From: an uncultured Bacteroidales bacterium
Lineage (GTDB): Bacteria > Bacteroidota > Bacteroidia > Bacteroidales > F082
Length of the DNA stretch: 64,000 nt
NCBI GenBank assembly: GCA_905233685.1
Contig: CAJOEZ010000008.1
Coordinates: 53,892-117,891 of the forward strand
Direction of reading: 5' to 3'
Shown: piece after piece, positions 10,127-19,081 of the stretch
How the letters are laid out: every line of letters starts with the position of its first letter
Numbering within the stretch: position 1 is the first letter of the stretch
Notes under the pieces: generated by a model
Told to the model about the DNA's origin: nothing
Database searches by the model: none
Seen by the model: only the letters and a program-made list of their open reading frames with translations
Made by a program: the position numbers and the translations under genes

Positions 10127-11431
10127 ATGAAATTCTATAATAGAAAAACAGAGATAGAAGCTCTAAAATGCATAGAAGAAAGGTCGGTATCATTCCCACA
10201 AATGACAGTCATTACAGGGAGAAGACGTATTGGGAAAACCGCGCTTATCCGACATGCCTTTGGTAAGATTCCTTTCCTTTATTTCTTCGTTGCACGGAAA
10301 AGCGAGGCCATGTTGTGTGAGGAACTGGGCAGTATTATTCATGAAGTATTGCACGAAGACTTGGGCGATTTCACGTCTTTTGCTCGTCTTTTCGGAGCCA
10401 TTATGAACCTTTCGAAACGGAAGAATTTCACTCTCGTTTTCGATGAATTCCAAAATTTTAAGTATGTCAACGAGTCCGTTTTCTCTGACATCCAGAATCT
10501 TTGGGATGCAAACAAAGAAGAAAGCCAACTGAATCTTGTACTTTGCGGCTCAGTCTATTCCATGATGACCAAGATTTTTGACGATTCGGAGGAGCCTCTT
10601 TATGGTCGCGCCACCAATCGTATCCATTTGAAGCCTTTTAAGACGGCTACCTTGAAGGAAATCCTTGCTGAAGGAAATGCCAATTACACGCCTGATGATT
10701 TACTGACACTATACATGCTGACGGGAGGCGTGGCGAAATACGTTGAACAGCTAGTCATGGACAAGGCTTTCACACACGATAACATGATTCGCTCTGTATT
10801 TTCCTATGGCTCTTATTTCATTTCGGAAGGCTACGAAATGCTCCGCGACGAATTTGGCAAGGAGTATTCTAATTATTTTTCTGTTCTTCAGGCTATTGCG
10901 GATGGTAATACGGAACGGGGCGACATAAAAAACGCCACGGGTATTGAACCAGGAGGCTATCTCGATAAATTGGAGAAAACTTACAACATTGTCAGTCGGC
11001 ACCGCGCCTATATGCAACCTGAAGGCTCCCGAAATGTGAAATATTTCATCCGCGACAATTTCCTGACTTTTTGGTTCCGATTTATCCATAAATACCGCAG
11101 TGCCATTGAGATAGACAACTTTGACTATGTACTCGACAAAGTCATGGCTGACTATAATACTTTTTCGGGTTTCATTTTGGAACGCTATTTCCGTCAGCGG
11201 TTTGCCGAAATGGGGTGCTATAATATGGTCACCAATTACTGGAAGGGTGGCGAAGATGAGATTGACCTGATTGCTGTCAATGAGGTGGAAAAGCACTTGG
11301 TCATCGCGGAGTGTAAGCGTCAAGCAAAGCGCATCGACTTGAAGAGGCTTCAAGAAAGAGCCATAGATATTGTGGCAAAACACCGCCGATGGACCATTGA
11401 ACTGAAAGGGCTCTCACTTGACGATATGTAG
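10127..11431 (+). CDS. AAA-family ATPase with C-terminal DUF234 / PD-(D/E)XK-like domain
   Basis: A 434-residue protein of the archaeal-type ATPase family that is abundant in Bacteroidota. Walker A is GRRRIGKT at residues 31-38; Walker B is LVFDE with D106/E107; a GSVY sensor-like motif follows. The C-terminal DUF234 part has a nuclease-like pattern E378-x-D380 and E395-x-K397 (EIDLIAV then AECK). A GTG 12 nt upstream is in frame, but the ATG at 10127 (MKFYNRKTEIEAL) fits the family start better. It is a single gene behind its own promoter and paired palindromes. The role of the family is not established; links to DNA or mobile elements are suggested only by the nuclease-like motif. A second gene of related architecture (DUF4143 type) lies at 36.8 kb. 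Confidence 0.8.
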   Translation: MKFYNRKTEIEALKCIEERSVSFPQMTVITGRRRIGKTALIRHAFGKIPFLYFFVARKSEAMLCEELGSIIHEVLHEDLGDFTSFARLFGAIMNLSKRKNFTLVFDEFQNFKYVNESVFSDIQNLWDANKEESQLNLVLCGSVYSMMTKIFDDSEEPLYGRATNRIHLKPFKTATLKEILAEGNANYTPDDLLTLYMLTGGVAKYVEQLVMDKAFTHDNMIRSVFSYGSYFISEGYEMLRDEFGKEYSNYFSVLQAIADGNTERGDIKNATGIEPGGYLDKLEKTYNIVSRHRAYMQPEGSRNVKYFIRDNFLTFWFRFIHKYRSAIEIDNFDYVLDKVMADYNTFSGFILERYFRQRFAEMGCYNMVTNYWKGGEDEIDLIAVNEVEKHLVIAECKRQAKRIDLKRLQERAIDIVAKHRRWTIELKGLSLDDM

Positions 11432-11495
11432 TCGATTTTGACAAAGCGCGTCTAAAATCATCTTTTTTTGGTTACTGAATGAAAATAAACAACCT

Positions 11496-11981
11496 ATGTC
11501 TAAAGAAAAACCCAATAAAACCAACGCCTGCCGTATCCTTGACCAAAGGAAGGTGGCTTATGAATTGATTCCTTACGAGGTGGACGAGAACGACCTCGGG
11601 GCACAGCATATCGCCGACCAATTGGGCGAAGATATAGACCAAGTGTTCAAAACCTTGGTGCTGAAAGGCGACAAAATCGGGTATTTCGTCTGCGTCATTC
11701 CTGGCAACGACGAACTCGATTTGAAGAAAACCGCCAAGGCCACGGGCAACAAGAGTTGCGACCTCATCCCGATGAAGGAACTGCTGCCCCTGACGGGCTA
11801 CATCCGTGGCGGCTGCTCGCCCGTGGGCATGAAAAAGCAATTCCCGACCTTCATTCACGAAACCTGCGAACTGTTTGATTACATTTACGTTAGCGCGGGA
11901 GTGAGAGGTTTGCAGTTCAAACTCAACCCACAGGATTTAATTCAGGTGGTGGGCATGAAAATTGCGGATTTGACATTGTAA
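11496..11981 (+). CDS. ybaK: Cys-tRNA(Pro)/Cys-tRNA(Cys) deacylase, YbaK/EbsC family
   Basis: A trans-editing enzyme that hydrolyses Cys mischarged on tRNA(Pro), protecting translation fidelity in the cytoplasm. The 161-residue sequence has the normal family length, the N-terminal segment with ACRILDQRKVAYELIPYEV, the VFKTLVLKGDK strand typical of the family, and the YbaK signature GYIRGGCSPVGMKKQFPTF near residues 104-122. It is a single gene, 64 nt after the ATPase gene and 49 nt before the C10 protease gene, which has its own promoter. Confidence 0.93.
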   Translation: MSKEKPNKTNACRILDQRKVAYELIPYEVDENDLGAQHIADQLGEDIDQVFKTLVLKGDKIGYFVCVIPGNDELDLKKTAKATGNKSCDLIPMKELLPLTGYIRGGCSPVGMKKQFPTFIHETCELFDYIYVSAGVRGLQFKLNPQDLIQVVGMKIADLTL

Positions 11982-12002
11982 AAAGAAAAAACGCTACATT
12001 TG
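11969..12002 (+). promoter_or_regulatory. Promoter of the C10 protease gene
   Basis: TTTG at 11969-11972 overlaps the end of ybaK and TACATTTG lies at 11995-12002 (22 bp apart), a good Bacteroidota promoter. The leader is about 25 nt. Confidence 0.55.
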
Positions 12003-12030
12003 CAGGTCAAAATCCTTAAATGTAGTTGTT

Positions 12031-14568
12031 ATGAAAAAAATATCTATGCTTTTGTTCATGCTGACTTTCAGCATGATGGCTCTGCAAGCTAAACCTATCG
12101 ACAAATCTGTTGCGCAATTGGCGGCGCAGAAATTTGCCTCGGTGCAAATGGCCGTTGAGCGCGCCATGCCCGAATTGGTCTATACGGCTCAAAATGAGAC
12201 GTTTTATGTCTTCAATGTCGGCGAAAACAGCTTTGTCATCATTGCTGGCGACGACGCGCACCGTCCCGTCATCGGCTACTCCAACGAGTCTATTTTCGAT
12301 GTTTCTAATATCCCGCCCGCGTTGGCTTATTATTTGGACGGCGTGACCGAGTGCATGTTGCGTTTGCGCGATGCCAATGCCAAGCCTGATGTGGCTGCGG
12401 AATGGGCTTCGGTGCTTTCACACGGACGGTTGATTTCGCGTAATGGCGGCCGCGGCACGGGCTACTTTTGTCAAACCAAGTGGGACCAGCCTTACCCTTA
12501 CAACTATTGCTGCCCCGAAGACCCTGCCGGTTCGGGCGGTCATGCCATCGTGGGCTGCCTCGCCACGGCCATGTCGCAGCTGATGCGTTTCTGGTGCTAT
12601 CCCGCCCAAGGCATCGGCAGTCACTGCTATTATCATGAAGACTACGGTGAGATTTGCGCCGACTTCGGCAACACAACTTATGACTGGGACAACATGCCCT
12701 ATGTGCTGAACAGCAATGCGCCCGAGGTCGAAAAGCTGGCCGTGGGCACCTTGTGTTTCCACTGCGGTGTCACCATCGATATGGGATACGGCCCCGATGG
12801 CAGCGGTGGCGCTTCAGGCCCCATTCCTAATGCCATGCACACCTATTTCAACTATTGCGATGCCATCGTTCAACGCTCCCGCAACGACTACGAAACCGAG
12901 ACATGGAAAACCATGGTTCGCGAGCAGTTTGACATGGGCTGGCCGATGTATTATGGTGGCTGCCAGGACGGTGGCTGCCACGCCTTCATTTGCGACGGCT
13001 ACGATGACTTCGATATGTTCCACTTCAATTTGGGTTGGAGCGGCAGTTCCGACGGCTGGTATCTCATCGACGACGCGCCTTATACCAGCCCCGCCGATGC
13101 GATGTTCAACTTCGTCCCGACCGAAGTCTACAACCAAACGCCTCAAGCACCCACTGACTTCACGGCGGTGCCCACTTCCGACACCGACCTCAAGGTGCGC
13201 CTCAACTGGACCAACCCCACCACCACGCTTGACGGCACGTCGCTAAGTGGCATCGATCAAATTATTGTCTTGCGCGACAATGAAATCATTGCAACCTTAA
13301 TCGATGTCATGCCTGGCGCAACCCTCGAAATTGAAGATACCGAAGTGCCGCGCTACGATATGTTCCATTACGCGGTGTATGCTGTTGCCAACGGTCGTGT
13401 TGGAAAGCACGCCAACTTGATGCAAGTGATGACGGGACCATCCTGCCCATGGCAAATCTTGATGACCACCAACTCGTTCCAAGGCTGGCGTGGCGGACAC
13501 ATATCCGTCTACAACGCCACGGGACACGAAATCGGGCAATTCACCACAACCACTTCAACGGCAACAACGGCTGAACCTTCGCTGCCTTTGGGTCGCCTGA
13601 GTTTCGGCTGGACGACACCCGAAGAAACTGTGAATCAGATGGCTTTTGTCATCAAGGATTCGGAAGGCAATTCGGTATATACGTTCTCAGGATCGTCGGT
13701 AGACCTACCCTCTGGGATTTTCTTCGAAATGAACAACAGCTGTGGCGGCGATTTATCGTGCGGCACGCCAGAAAATTTGATGGTCACCTCAGATGACGAT
13801 GGTTTGTTACTCACATGGGATGCCGTCGAAAATCAAGGCTATGGCTACAACATTTATCGCGACGGCCTACTCTATCGCCTCATTCAGGACGGACATTCTT
13901 TCTTGGACGAAAATGTCGATTTGGGTGGACATTGCTATCAAGTAGGCGTGCTTTGCGAAGGCGGCGACAATGGAGAACGCTCCAATGAATCTTGCGCTTC
14001 ATTCGGGCCTTGCTACCCGCCTCGCGATTTGGACTTTGAATACACCTCTAATTATAAGGTGAAGCTGAGCTGGAAGGCTCCGCAGCCCAACGACGGCTTG
14101 TCGGGTTATTATCTCTTCCGCAAGGAAAGCAATGGCGAATACCACAGAATCAAGCTGATAGGTGCGGCGGCCACGACCTATACTGACAACGCCTTGACGC
14201 AAGAAGGCGATTACTATTACCGCCTCTATGCCTATTACGGCGATTTGGACTGCACATCGTCACCAGCTAACCGCCTTTACGAGAGCAATGTGTTCGAGCT
14301 ACACGTCTACTACTCCCCCACCGGTTTAAATGAAAACGAAGCACAGTTGAAGGTTTATCCCAATCCTACCAACGGTGCAGTAACCGTCGAAGCAGAAAGC
14401 ATGAGCTGTGTTTCGGTTTACAACACGTTAGGACAGTGTGTTTTGCAAAAAGAAACAACAGGAAACCAAGTGGTTCTCGACTTGCAGGATGCTGCGCCAG
14501 GGTTGTATCTGCTTCGCGTCAAAACGGACTGTGGAGAGTTGAATAGGCACATTTCAATAGCCCGTTAA
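12031..14568 (+). CDS. Secreted C10 (streptopain-like) cysteine protease with T9SS sorting domain
   Basis: An 845-residue exported peptidase. A signal peptide (residues 1-20) precedes a propeptide of the Spi/C10 type (about 20-120) and the catalytic domain. The nucleophile is Cys176 in VGCLATAMSQ and the catalytic His is H317 in GGCHAFICDGYDD, followed by FNLGWSGSSDGWYLI as in streptopain and Porphyromonas PrtT. Two or three fibronectin-III-like domains follow (about 370-760). The last ~75 residues are a Por secretion sorting domain (LKVYPNPTNG near the start, GLYLLRV near the end), so the protein should cross the outer membrane by T9SS. The T9SS machinery is not in this window. The gene is convergent with the CotH gene, with a 5-nt gap. 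Confidence 0.93.
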   Translation: MKKISMLLFMLTFSMMALQAKPIDKSVAQLAAQKFASVQMAVERAMPELVYTAQNETFYVFNVGENSFVIIAGDDAHRPVIGYSNESIFDVSNIPPALAYYLDGVTECMLRLRDANAKPDVAAEWASVLSHGRLISRNGGRGTGYFCQTKWDQPYPYNYCCPEDPAGSGGHAIVGCLATAMSQLMRFWCYPAQGIGSHCYYHEDYGEICADFGNTTYDWDNMPYVLNSNAPEVEKLAVGTLCFHCGVTIDMGYGPDGSGGASGPIPNAMHTYFNYCDAIVQRSRNDYETETWKTMVREQFDMGWPMYYGGCQDGGCHAFICDGYDDFDMFHFNLGWSGSSDGWYLIDDAPYTSPADAMFNFVPTEVYNQTPQAPTDFTAVPTSDTDLKVRLNWTNPTTTLDGTSLSGIDQIIVLRDNEIIATLIDVMPGATLEIEDTEVPRYDMFHYAVYAVANGRVGKHANLMQVMTGPSCPWQILMTTNSFQGWRGGHISVYNATGHEIGQFTTTTSTATTAEPSLPLGRLSFGWTTPEETVNQMAFVIKDSEGNSVYTFSGSSVDLPSGIFFEMNNSCGGDLSCGTPENLMVTSDDDGLLLTWDAVENQGYGYNIYRDGLLYRLIQDGHSFLDENVDLGGHCYQVGVLCEGGDNGERSNESCASFGPCYPPRDLDFEYTSNYKVKLSWKAPQPNDGLSGYYLFRKESNGEYHRIKLIGAAATTYTDNALTQEGDYYYRLYAYYGDLDCTSSPANRLYESNVFELHVYYSPTGLNENEAQLKVYPNPTNGAVTVEAESMSCVSVYNTLGQCVLQKETTGNQVVLDLQDAAPGLYLLRVKTDCGELNRHISIAR

Positions 14569-14573
14569 GGATT

Positions 14574-15764
14574 TTAACGCTTCTTGTAACCTAATTCTGC
14601 GTCCAATTGCGGGATGCGGATATCGAGGTACTTTCGCATGATTTCAAGCTCTTCCGCATAGGTTGAGGCATCGTAATAGCCAATGCCGTCGACAGGCCAT
14701 AGCTCAAAATTGCGGTCTATCTCATTGTGAATCAGTTTGTCGTTGGCGCGAATCATCTTTTCGATGTGTTTCTTGCTGAAAATGCCGTTATCGCGCAGTT
14801 CCTTGTAGCGTGCTCTCAAACGAGCGCCATAATCAAGATACGGATTGTTTTGCAATCGGTTCAGTATCAAGCATCTGTCGAAATCGGGCAGACTTTTCGT
14901 CATTTTCAGTTCGCCCTCGCCGTCGCGCCCGAAAGCGTCGTCGTAGTCCCATATCGCGATGCGGAACGGGGTTTGGGTGTTGCGTTTATAGAGGTAGAAG
15001 TTCTTCATCACACCGTCGCCATTGTTGGTGAACATGAGCAGCAGATGCCAGTCGATGATGTTTTCAAGGTCGAAATGCTGACCGATTTCGTGCGCGAAAG
15101 TGCTGTCGTCAGCATGAATCATAAACTGCATGACGTTTTCTAAATAGCCGTTCATGTCTTCGTCCTCGATGTCGGGAAAGTTTTGTTGGAAATAGTTGCC
15201 AGGCTCCTGAACCCATTCCAGCCGGTTTTCGCCGTAAAACAAAGGTGGGTCCTTGAAAATCATGGCGAGACTGTCCTTCTTGTCGAGGCCGAGCGCGCCT
15301 GCGTTGAGTTTCTGCATGAGCACATAAATTCCAGCATATTGGCCGTTCCTGATGACGTTGACATAAGCACATTGGGCGGCAAGGTTTTTCACCGGATTCA
15401 TCTCCCTAAACAGGTCGAAGCAAAGCTTATGGCGCATCAAAGTCTTGTCAATATAATTGGCATTCAATATGTAAGCGCGTTGCGAAGGAAGTCCCGCCAA
15501 CGATTGTTGATGCGTCATCTTGAACGTGTACGAGTGTTTCGGAAAACCGCTCGAACTGCCGCCCCGGCATTTGATTTTGGCTTCTTCCGTAAACTCTGTT
15601 TGGCTGTCAGAATAGGTGATTTCGCAGGGAAGCTTTTCGTCAAACTGGAAAGCATCTGCGGTGATTTCAATCGTGGGAAGAGGTTGCGTCCGCTCACATG
15701 ACAGCAACAAAACCAAACTTGCTATGACTACCGTAACAATTATCGGGAAACGGAACTTTTTCAT
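14574..15764 (-). CDS. CotH-family kinase-like lipoprotein
   Basis: A 396-residue lipoprotein (lipobox LLLSC soon after the start MKKFRFPIIVTVVIASL). CotH-family features are visible: CRGGSSSGFPKHSYTFK near residue 70, the alanine/asparagine segment before MRHKLCFDLFREM, YVLMQKLN, and the metal-binding motif WDYDDAFGRDGEG around residue 275. Characterised CotH (Bacillus) is an atypical protein kinase that phosphorylates spore coat proteins; targets in Bacteroidota are unknown. The ATG at 15764 was chosen over an in-frame ATG 66 nt upstream because only the shorter form starts with a lipoprotein signal and because the -7 box lies at 15787-15794. It is a single gene, convergent with the C10 protease and divergent from apbC. 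Confidence 0.85.
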   Translation of the reverse strand: MKKFRFPIIVTVVIASLVLLLSCERTQPLPTIEITADAFQFDEKLPCEITYSDSQTEFTEEAKIKCRGGSSSGFPKHSYTFKMTHQQSLAGLPSQRAYILNANYIDKTLMRHKLCFDLFREMNPVKNLAAQCAYVNVIRNGQYAGIYVLMQKLNAGALGLDKKDSLAMIFKDPPLFYGENRLEWVQEPGNYFQQNFPDIEDEDMNGYLENVMQFMIHADDSTFAHEIGQHFDLENIIDWHLLLMFTNNGDGVMKNFYLYKRNTQTPFRIAIWDYDDAFGRDGEGELKMTKSLPDFDRCLILNRLQNNPYLDYGARLRARYKELRDNGIFSKKHIEKMIRANDKLIHNEIDRNFELWPVDGIGYYDASTYAEELEIMRKYLDIRIPQLDAELGYKKR

Positions 15765-15786
15765 ATAAGGAGATGTTATGTTTCCG

Positions 15787-15816
15787 CAAAAGTACATTTT
15801 TTTTGAAATCCGCAAA
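15787..15816 (-). promoter_or_regulatory. Promoter of the CotH-like gene
   Basis: On the minus strand, TTTG (15816-15813) and TACTTTTG (15794-15787) are 18 bp apart. The leader is about 18 nt. Confidence 0.55.
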
Positions 15817-15835
15817 ACGGTTCCCAACAATTTAT

Positions 15836-15843
15836 TATCTTTG
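15836..15843 (+). promoter_or_regulatory. -7 box of apbC
   Basis: TATCTTTG 20 nt before the apbC ATG. No clear -33 element is seen. It is divergent from the CotH promoter only 20 bp away, so the two may share regulation. Confidence 0.45.
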
Positions 15844-15863
15844 CAGACTAATTATTTTGAACG

Positions 15864-16883
15864 ATGTTAAATAAAGAAAACGTCATTGAAGTCCTGAAGG
15901 ACGTCATCTATTTCCCTAAAGGGGACAATATCGTTGCCTTGAATATGGTTGAAAATCTGATGGTTAAAGAAAACGCTATCCGTTTCGACCTCATCATGGA
16001 ACACGCCAACGACCCGAAAAACGACATTGTAGTGAACGGTGCCAAACGTACCTTAACCGAGGTGTTCGGCGAGGGTATCGACATAGAAATCAAGGTGGTA
16101 GAAGAAAAGACAGCGCTCTCGAAGGTGAAACACATCATTGCCGTGGCTTCGGGCAAGGGCGGCGTCGGCAAGTCGACGGTGGCTGCCAATTTGGCTATCG
16201 CTTTGGCGCGCGCCAACCAGCGCGTGGGCTTGATTGACGCCGACATTTACGGCCCCTCCGTCCCGATGATGTTCGGTCTCGGCAACGAACAACCCGCAGC
16301 GTTTGAAAAAGACGGCAAAACGGTGATAGTGCCCATTGAAAAATACAGCATCAAACTGATGAGCATCGGTAGTTTCGTCGATGCCAACCGTCCACTCATC
16401 TGGCGCGGACCTATGGCCACCAGCGCCTTGAACCAGCTGATGAACGACACCCTTTGGGGCGAATTGGACTGGATGGTGGTCGACATGCCTCCCGGGACTG
16501 GCGACATCCAACTGACCTTGGCTCAGCAATATAACGTGTCGGGGGCGCTTATCGTGACCACACCGCAGAAGGTGGCCTTCGCCGACGTGCTTCGCGCCGC
16601 AATGATGTTTAAGGAAGAGGCGCTGCAAATCCCGATTTACGGCTTGGTGGAAAACATGGCTTACTTCACGCCCACCGACATGCCCGAGAAGAAATACTAC
16701 ATCTTCGGCAAGGAAACCGGCCAGCAGTTTGCCGATCAATTGGGTGTGCCGCTCCTCGGACAAATCCCTATCACAGAGAAGATTGCCGAATGTGGCGACA
16801 ACGGAATGCCACTCGCCCTTGATGCCGATTCGCCCGTCACCAAGGCCTTCGACAAGATTGCACAAACCATTATTAATGCATAA
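15864..16883 (+). CDS. apbC: Mrp/ApbC-family iron-sulfur cluster carrier ATPase
   Basis: A cytoplasmic P-loop ATPase that carries or transfers Fe-S clusters. It has 339 residues: an N-terminal MIP18/DUF59-like domain (1-85), then the deviant Walker A of the Mrp/MinD family, SGKGGVGKST near residue 97, switch DADIYGPSVPMMFG, and Walker B-like MVVDMPPGTGD near 210. The CxxC pair that binds the shared cluster in E. coli/Salmonella ApbC is absent; the equivalent place reads ENMAYFTPTDMPEKKYYIFG. As far as I know Bacteroidota homologues commonly have this form. The next gene, 43 nt downstream, is an Nfu-type scaffold, so the two probably work together in Fe-S maturation. Confidence 0.93.
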   Translation: MLNKENVIEVLKDVIYFPKGDNIVALNMVENLMVKENAIRFDLIMEHANDPKNDIVVNGAKRTLTEVFGEGIDIEIKVVEEKTALSKVKHIIAVASGKGGVGKSTVAANLAIALARANQRVGLIDADIYGPSVPMMFGLGNEQPAAFEKDGKTVIVPIEKYSIKLMSIGSFVDANRPLIWRGPMATSALNQLMNDTLWGELDWMVVDMPPGTGDIQLTLAQQYNVSGALIVTTPQKVAFADVLRAAMMFKEEALQIPIYGLVENMAYFTPTDMPEKKYYIFGKETGQQFADQLGVPLLGQIPITEKIAECGDNGMPLALDADSPVTKAFDKIAQTIINA

Positions 16884-16886
16884 TGT

Positions 16887-16900
16887 ACGGGCGAGCCCGT
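16887..16900. repeat. Short hairpin repeat between apbC and nfu-like gene
   Basis: ACGGGC-GA-GCCCGT is a perfect 6-bp stem, and GGGCGA (16889-16894) can also pair with TCGCCC (16905-16910). It resembles a degraded copy of the GGGCGAAC-type interspersed repeats of Bacteroidota, or could be a processing hairpin within the operon. Confidence 0.4.
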
Positions 16901-16926
16901 GTGTTCGCCCTTCAAAATATACGAAA

Positions 16927-17178
16927 ATGGATAAAGAAACAATATTGCGCAAAGTCAAAAATGTCCTCGAACAGGTGCGTCCCTACCTCCAGCAGGACGG
17001 CGGCGACGTCAACTTCGTGGAACTCACCGACGACAATACGGTCATCGTGGAACTCACGGGCGCCTGCGGCAACTGCCCCCACAGCAGATCGACCCTCAAA
17101 AACGGCATCGAAGCCGTGATGAAGAAAGTCATCCCCGAAATCAAGGCAGTAGAACAGGCGGAGACATTGGAATTGTAG
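16927..17178 (+). CDS. NifU C-terminal domain protein (Nfu-type Fe-S scaffold)
   Basis: An 83-residue protein consisting only of the NifU C-terminal domain: LRKVKNVLEQVRPYLQQDGG, then the cluster-binding CGNC in TGACGNCPHS, then an amphipathic C-terminal helix. It binds a Fe-S cluster for delivery to target proteins. ATG 16927 was chosen; longer in-frame starts run back through apbC and add no family sequence. It is co-directional with apbC, 43 nt downstream, very likely in one transcript. Confidence 0.92.
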   Translation: MDKETILRKVKNVLEQVRPYLQQDGGDVNFVELTDDNTVIVELTGACGNCPHSRSTLKNGIEAVMKKVIPEIKAVEQAETLEL

Positions 17179-17238
17179 GCTTCTGGCTAATAAAATTGAA
17201 ATACAACTAAATAATTGTCAAACATAAACTTAAGCAAA

Positions 17239-18915
17239 ATGAAAAAACTTCTATTCTCAATGGCGGCCATGCTGCTTCTTTCAGTGAGCGGCTATGCCCA
17301 AACGACCTTCACCAAGGTCACTTCCGCTTCGGGTCTTGAAGCCGGAGCAAATTACCTCATCGTGGCTCATTACGACGACTTGGGCGTTCTTGCGATGGGT
17401 AATCAAAAGACAAACAACCGTAATGCTGTGATTGTCAGCGAAAACGGCGATGCCATCACCGTTACGCCCGGCACCGACCCCAGCAGTGAAACCGACGTGT
17501 TCCAGTTCACTTTGGGCGGCAGTGCCAACGCCTGGACCTTGTTCGACGAGGTGAAAGGCGGTTATCTGTATGCAGCCAGTAGCAGCAGCAACAACTTAAA
17601 GACCCAAACCACACTCGATGCCAACGGCCAGTGGAGCATCGTCTTCAACGCTGACGGCACGGCTGAAGTGGTTGCACAAGGTGAGAACACACGTAACAAC
17701 ATGCGTTTCAACCCCAACACCTCCAACAACGCCCCGCTGTTTAGCTGCTATTCCGAAACGTCAAGCATTGACACGCGCGTGAGCTTTTACAAAGCTGGCG
17801 GTAGTGCCCAGCCCGACCCCGAGCCGACCAACTTTCCCACCAATTTCCGTGCGAATACGGGTGAAACCGGCTTAGACATCAACCTTTATTGGAATGACGC
17901 TATTGGTGGCCAGCTGCCTTCAAAGTATTTAGTGCTTGCCTCTACTACGAACAACTTTGCCGTACCCACCGACGGCATTCCCGTTCAAGATGGACCTTTG
18001 GCCAAGAATGTGCCTTACGGTGCTCAAACTGTAACTTTTGACGGCTTGCAAGGCGGAACGACTTATTATTTCGCCATCTTCCCATACACCAACAGCGGTG
18101 CCAATATCGATTACAAGACGGATGGCACCTATCCGACCACATGGACTTCAACAGAGCAAATCATTACTCTTTTATTTGAAGATTTCGAAGAAGACCTTGG
18201 CGTTTTTACCGTTTATGACATGTATGGCGACCAAACTTGGCATCAAGGCACAACAAATCAAGGCGTGACTTATGCGAACATGAACGGTTATGCTGCTGGC
18301 GCTGCTCACCAAAATGAAGACTGGCTCATCAGTCCTGCCGTTTCTAGTGGCGGTTATCAGGATGCTATTTTAAGCTTCTGCACGGCCATGAAGTATGATG
18401 GCGCCCCGCTGCAAGTGAAGATTTCCATTGACTACGACGGACAAAGTGAGCCAACGGATTTCGAGTGGATTGACATTACTGATGCCTTCGATTACTCATC
18501 GGGCAACTATGAATGGGTGGAATCAGGACAGGTTGATATTTATAGCATTATCAATGGATATGAACTCGGCTACCCTGATTTCTATGTTGCCTTTGTTTAT
18601 ACAAGTACAGACGAGTTGGCTGCATCATGGGAAATTGATTATGTGAAGGTTGTTTCGTTCGGTGCCGTTTCAGTTAATGAGCAAAACAGCACTGTCAGCC
18701 TCTATCCCAATCCCGCCCGCGAGCAGGTTTCGTTCACGCTTGAGAGCGATGCCCAAGTGAGCATCTTCGACATGACGGGCCGCATGGTCAGCACGATGAA
18801 TGTGGCTGCCGGCCAAGCCCAATTCAACGTGAGCGAGCTTGAAAACGGCGTGTATTTCGTCAACTTCCGCTATACCGACGGCACTACGGCGGTTTCTAAG
18901 TTCGTGAAGTTCTAA
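17239..18915 (+). CDS. Secreted choice-of-anchor-J protein with T9SS sorting domain
   Basis: A 558-residue exported protein. The signal peptide (MKKLLFSMAAMLLLSVSGYAQ) precedes a beta-rich domain (about 25-190) seen in Bacteroidota secreted proteins, a fibronectin-III-like domain (about 200-310), a cleaved-adhesin/choice-of-anchor-J domain (about 315-475; FEEDLG at its start, HQNEDWLISPAVS as signature), and a Por sorting domain (SLYPNPAREQVSF to the C-terminus). The ATG at 17239 fits the signal peptide; an in-frame ATG 24 nt upstream is less likely. The DWLISP jelly-roll is the same family as in the giant adhesin at the left edge. Likely surface-attached or secreted; the ligand is unknown. 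A strong terminator follows. Confidence 0.85.
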   Translation: MKKLLFSMAAMLLLSVSGYAQTTFTKVTSASGLEAGANYLIVAHYDDLGVLAMGNQKTNNRNAVIVSENGDAITVTPGTDPSSETDVFQFTLGGSANAWTLFDEVKGGYLYAASSSSNNLKTQTTLDANGQWSIVFNADGTAEVVAQGENTRNNMRFNPNTSNNAPLFSCYSETSSIDTRVSFYKAGGSAQPDPEPTNFPTNFRANTGETGLDINLYWNDAIGGQLPSKYLVLASTTNNFAVPTDGIPVQDGPLAKNVPYGAQTVTFDGLQGGTTYYFAIFPYTNSGANIDYKTDGTYPTTWTSTEQIITLLFEDFEEDLGVFTVYDMYGDQTWHQGTTNQGVTYANMNGYAAGAAHQNEDWLISPAVSSGGYQDAILSFCTAMKYDGAPLQVKISIDYDGQSEPTDFEWIDITDAFDYSSGNYEWVESGQVDIYSIINGYELGYPDFYVAFVYTSTDELAASWEIDYVKVVSFGAVSVNEQNSTVSLYPNPAREQVSFTLESDAQVSIFDMTGRMVSTMNVAAGQAQFNVSELENGVYFVNFRYTDGTTAVSKFVKF

Positions 18916-18930
18916 GATTCAATTAGGTTG

Positions 18931-18962
18931 GGGCGGATTTCAAATCCGCCCTTCTTTTTTTC
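18931..18962 (+). terminator. Rho-independent terminator
   Basis: GGGCGGATTT-C-AAATCCGCCC (perfect 10-bp stem) followed by TTCTTTTTTT, 15 nt after the stop of the T9SS-sorted protein gene. Confidence 0.9.
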
Positions 18963-19081
18963 GGATTGGCCAAGGCCAAGAAATCTTTAAAAAATCGAAT
19001 TAAAAATCTAATATTCTGATTTTGAATGATTTTATATAGATTTTTGAGAGATTTCTTTGCGAAGCAAATTCCAAAATAAAA

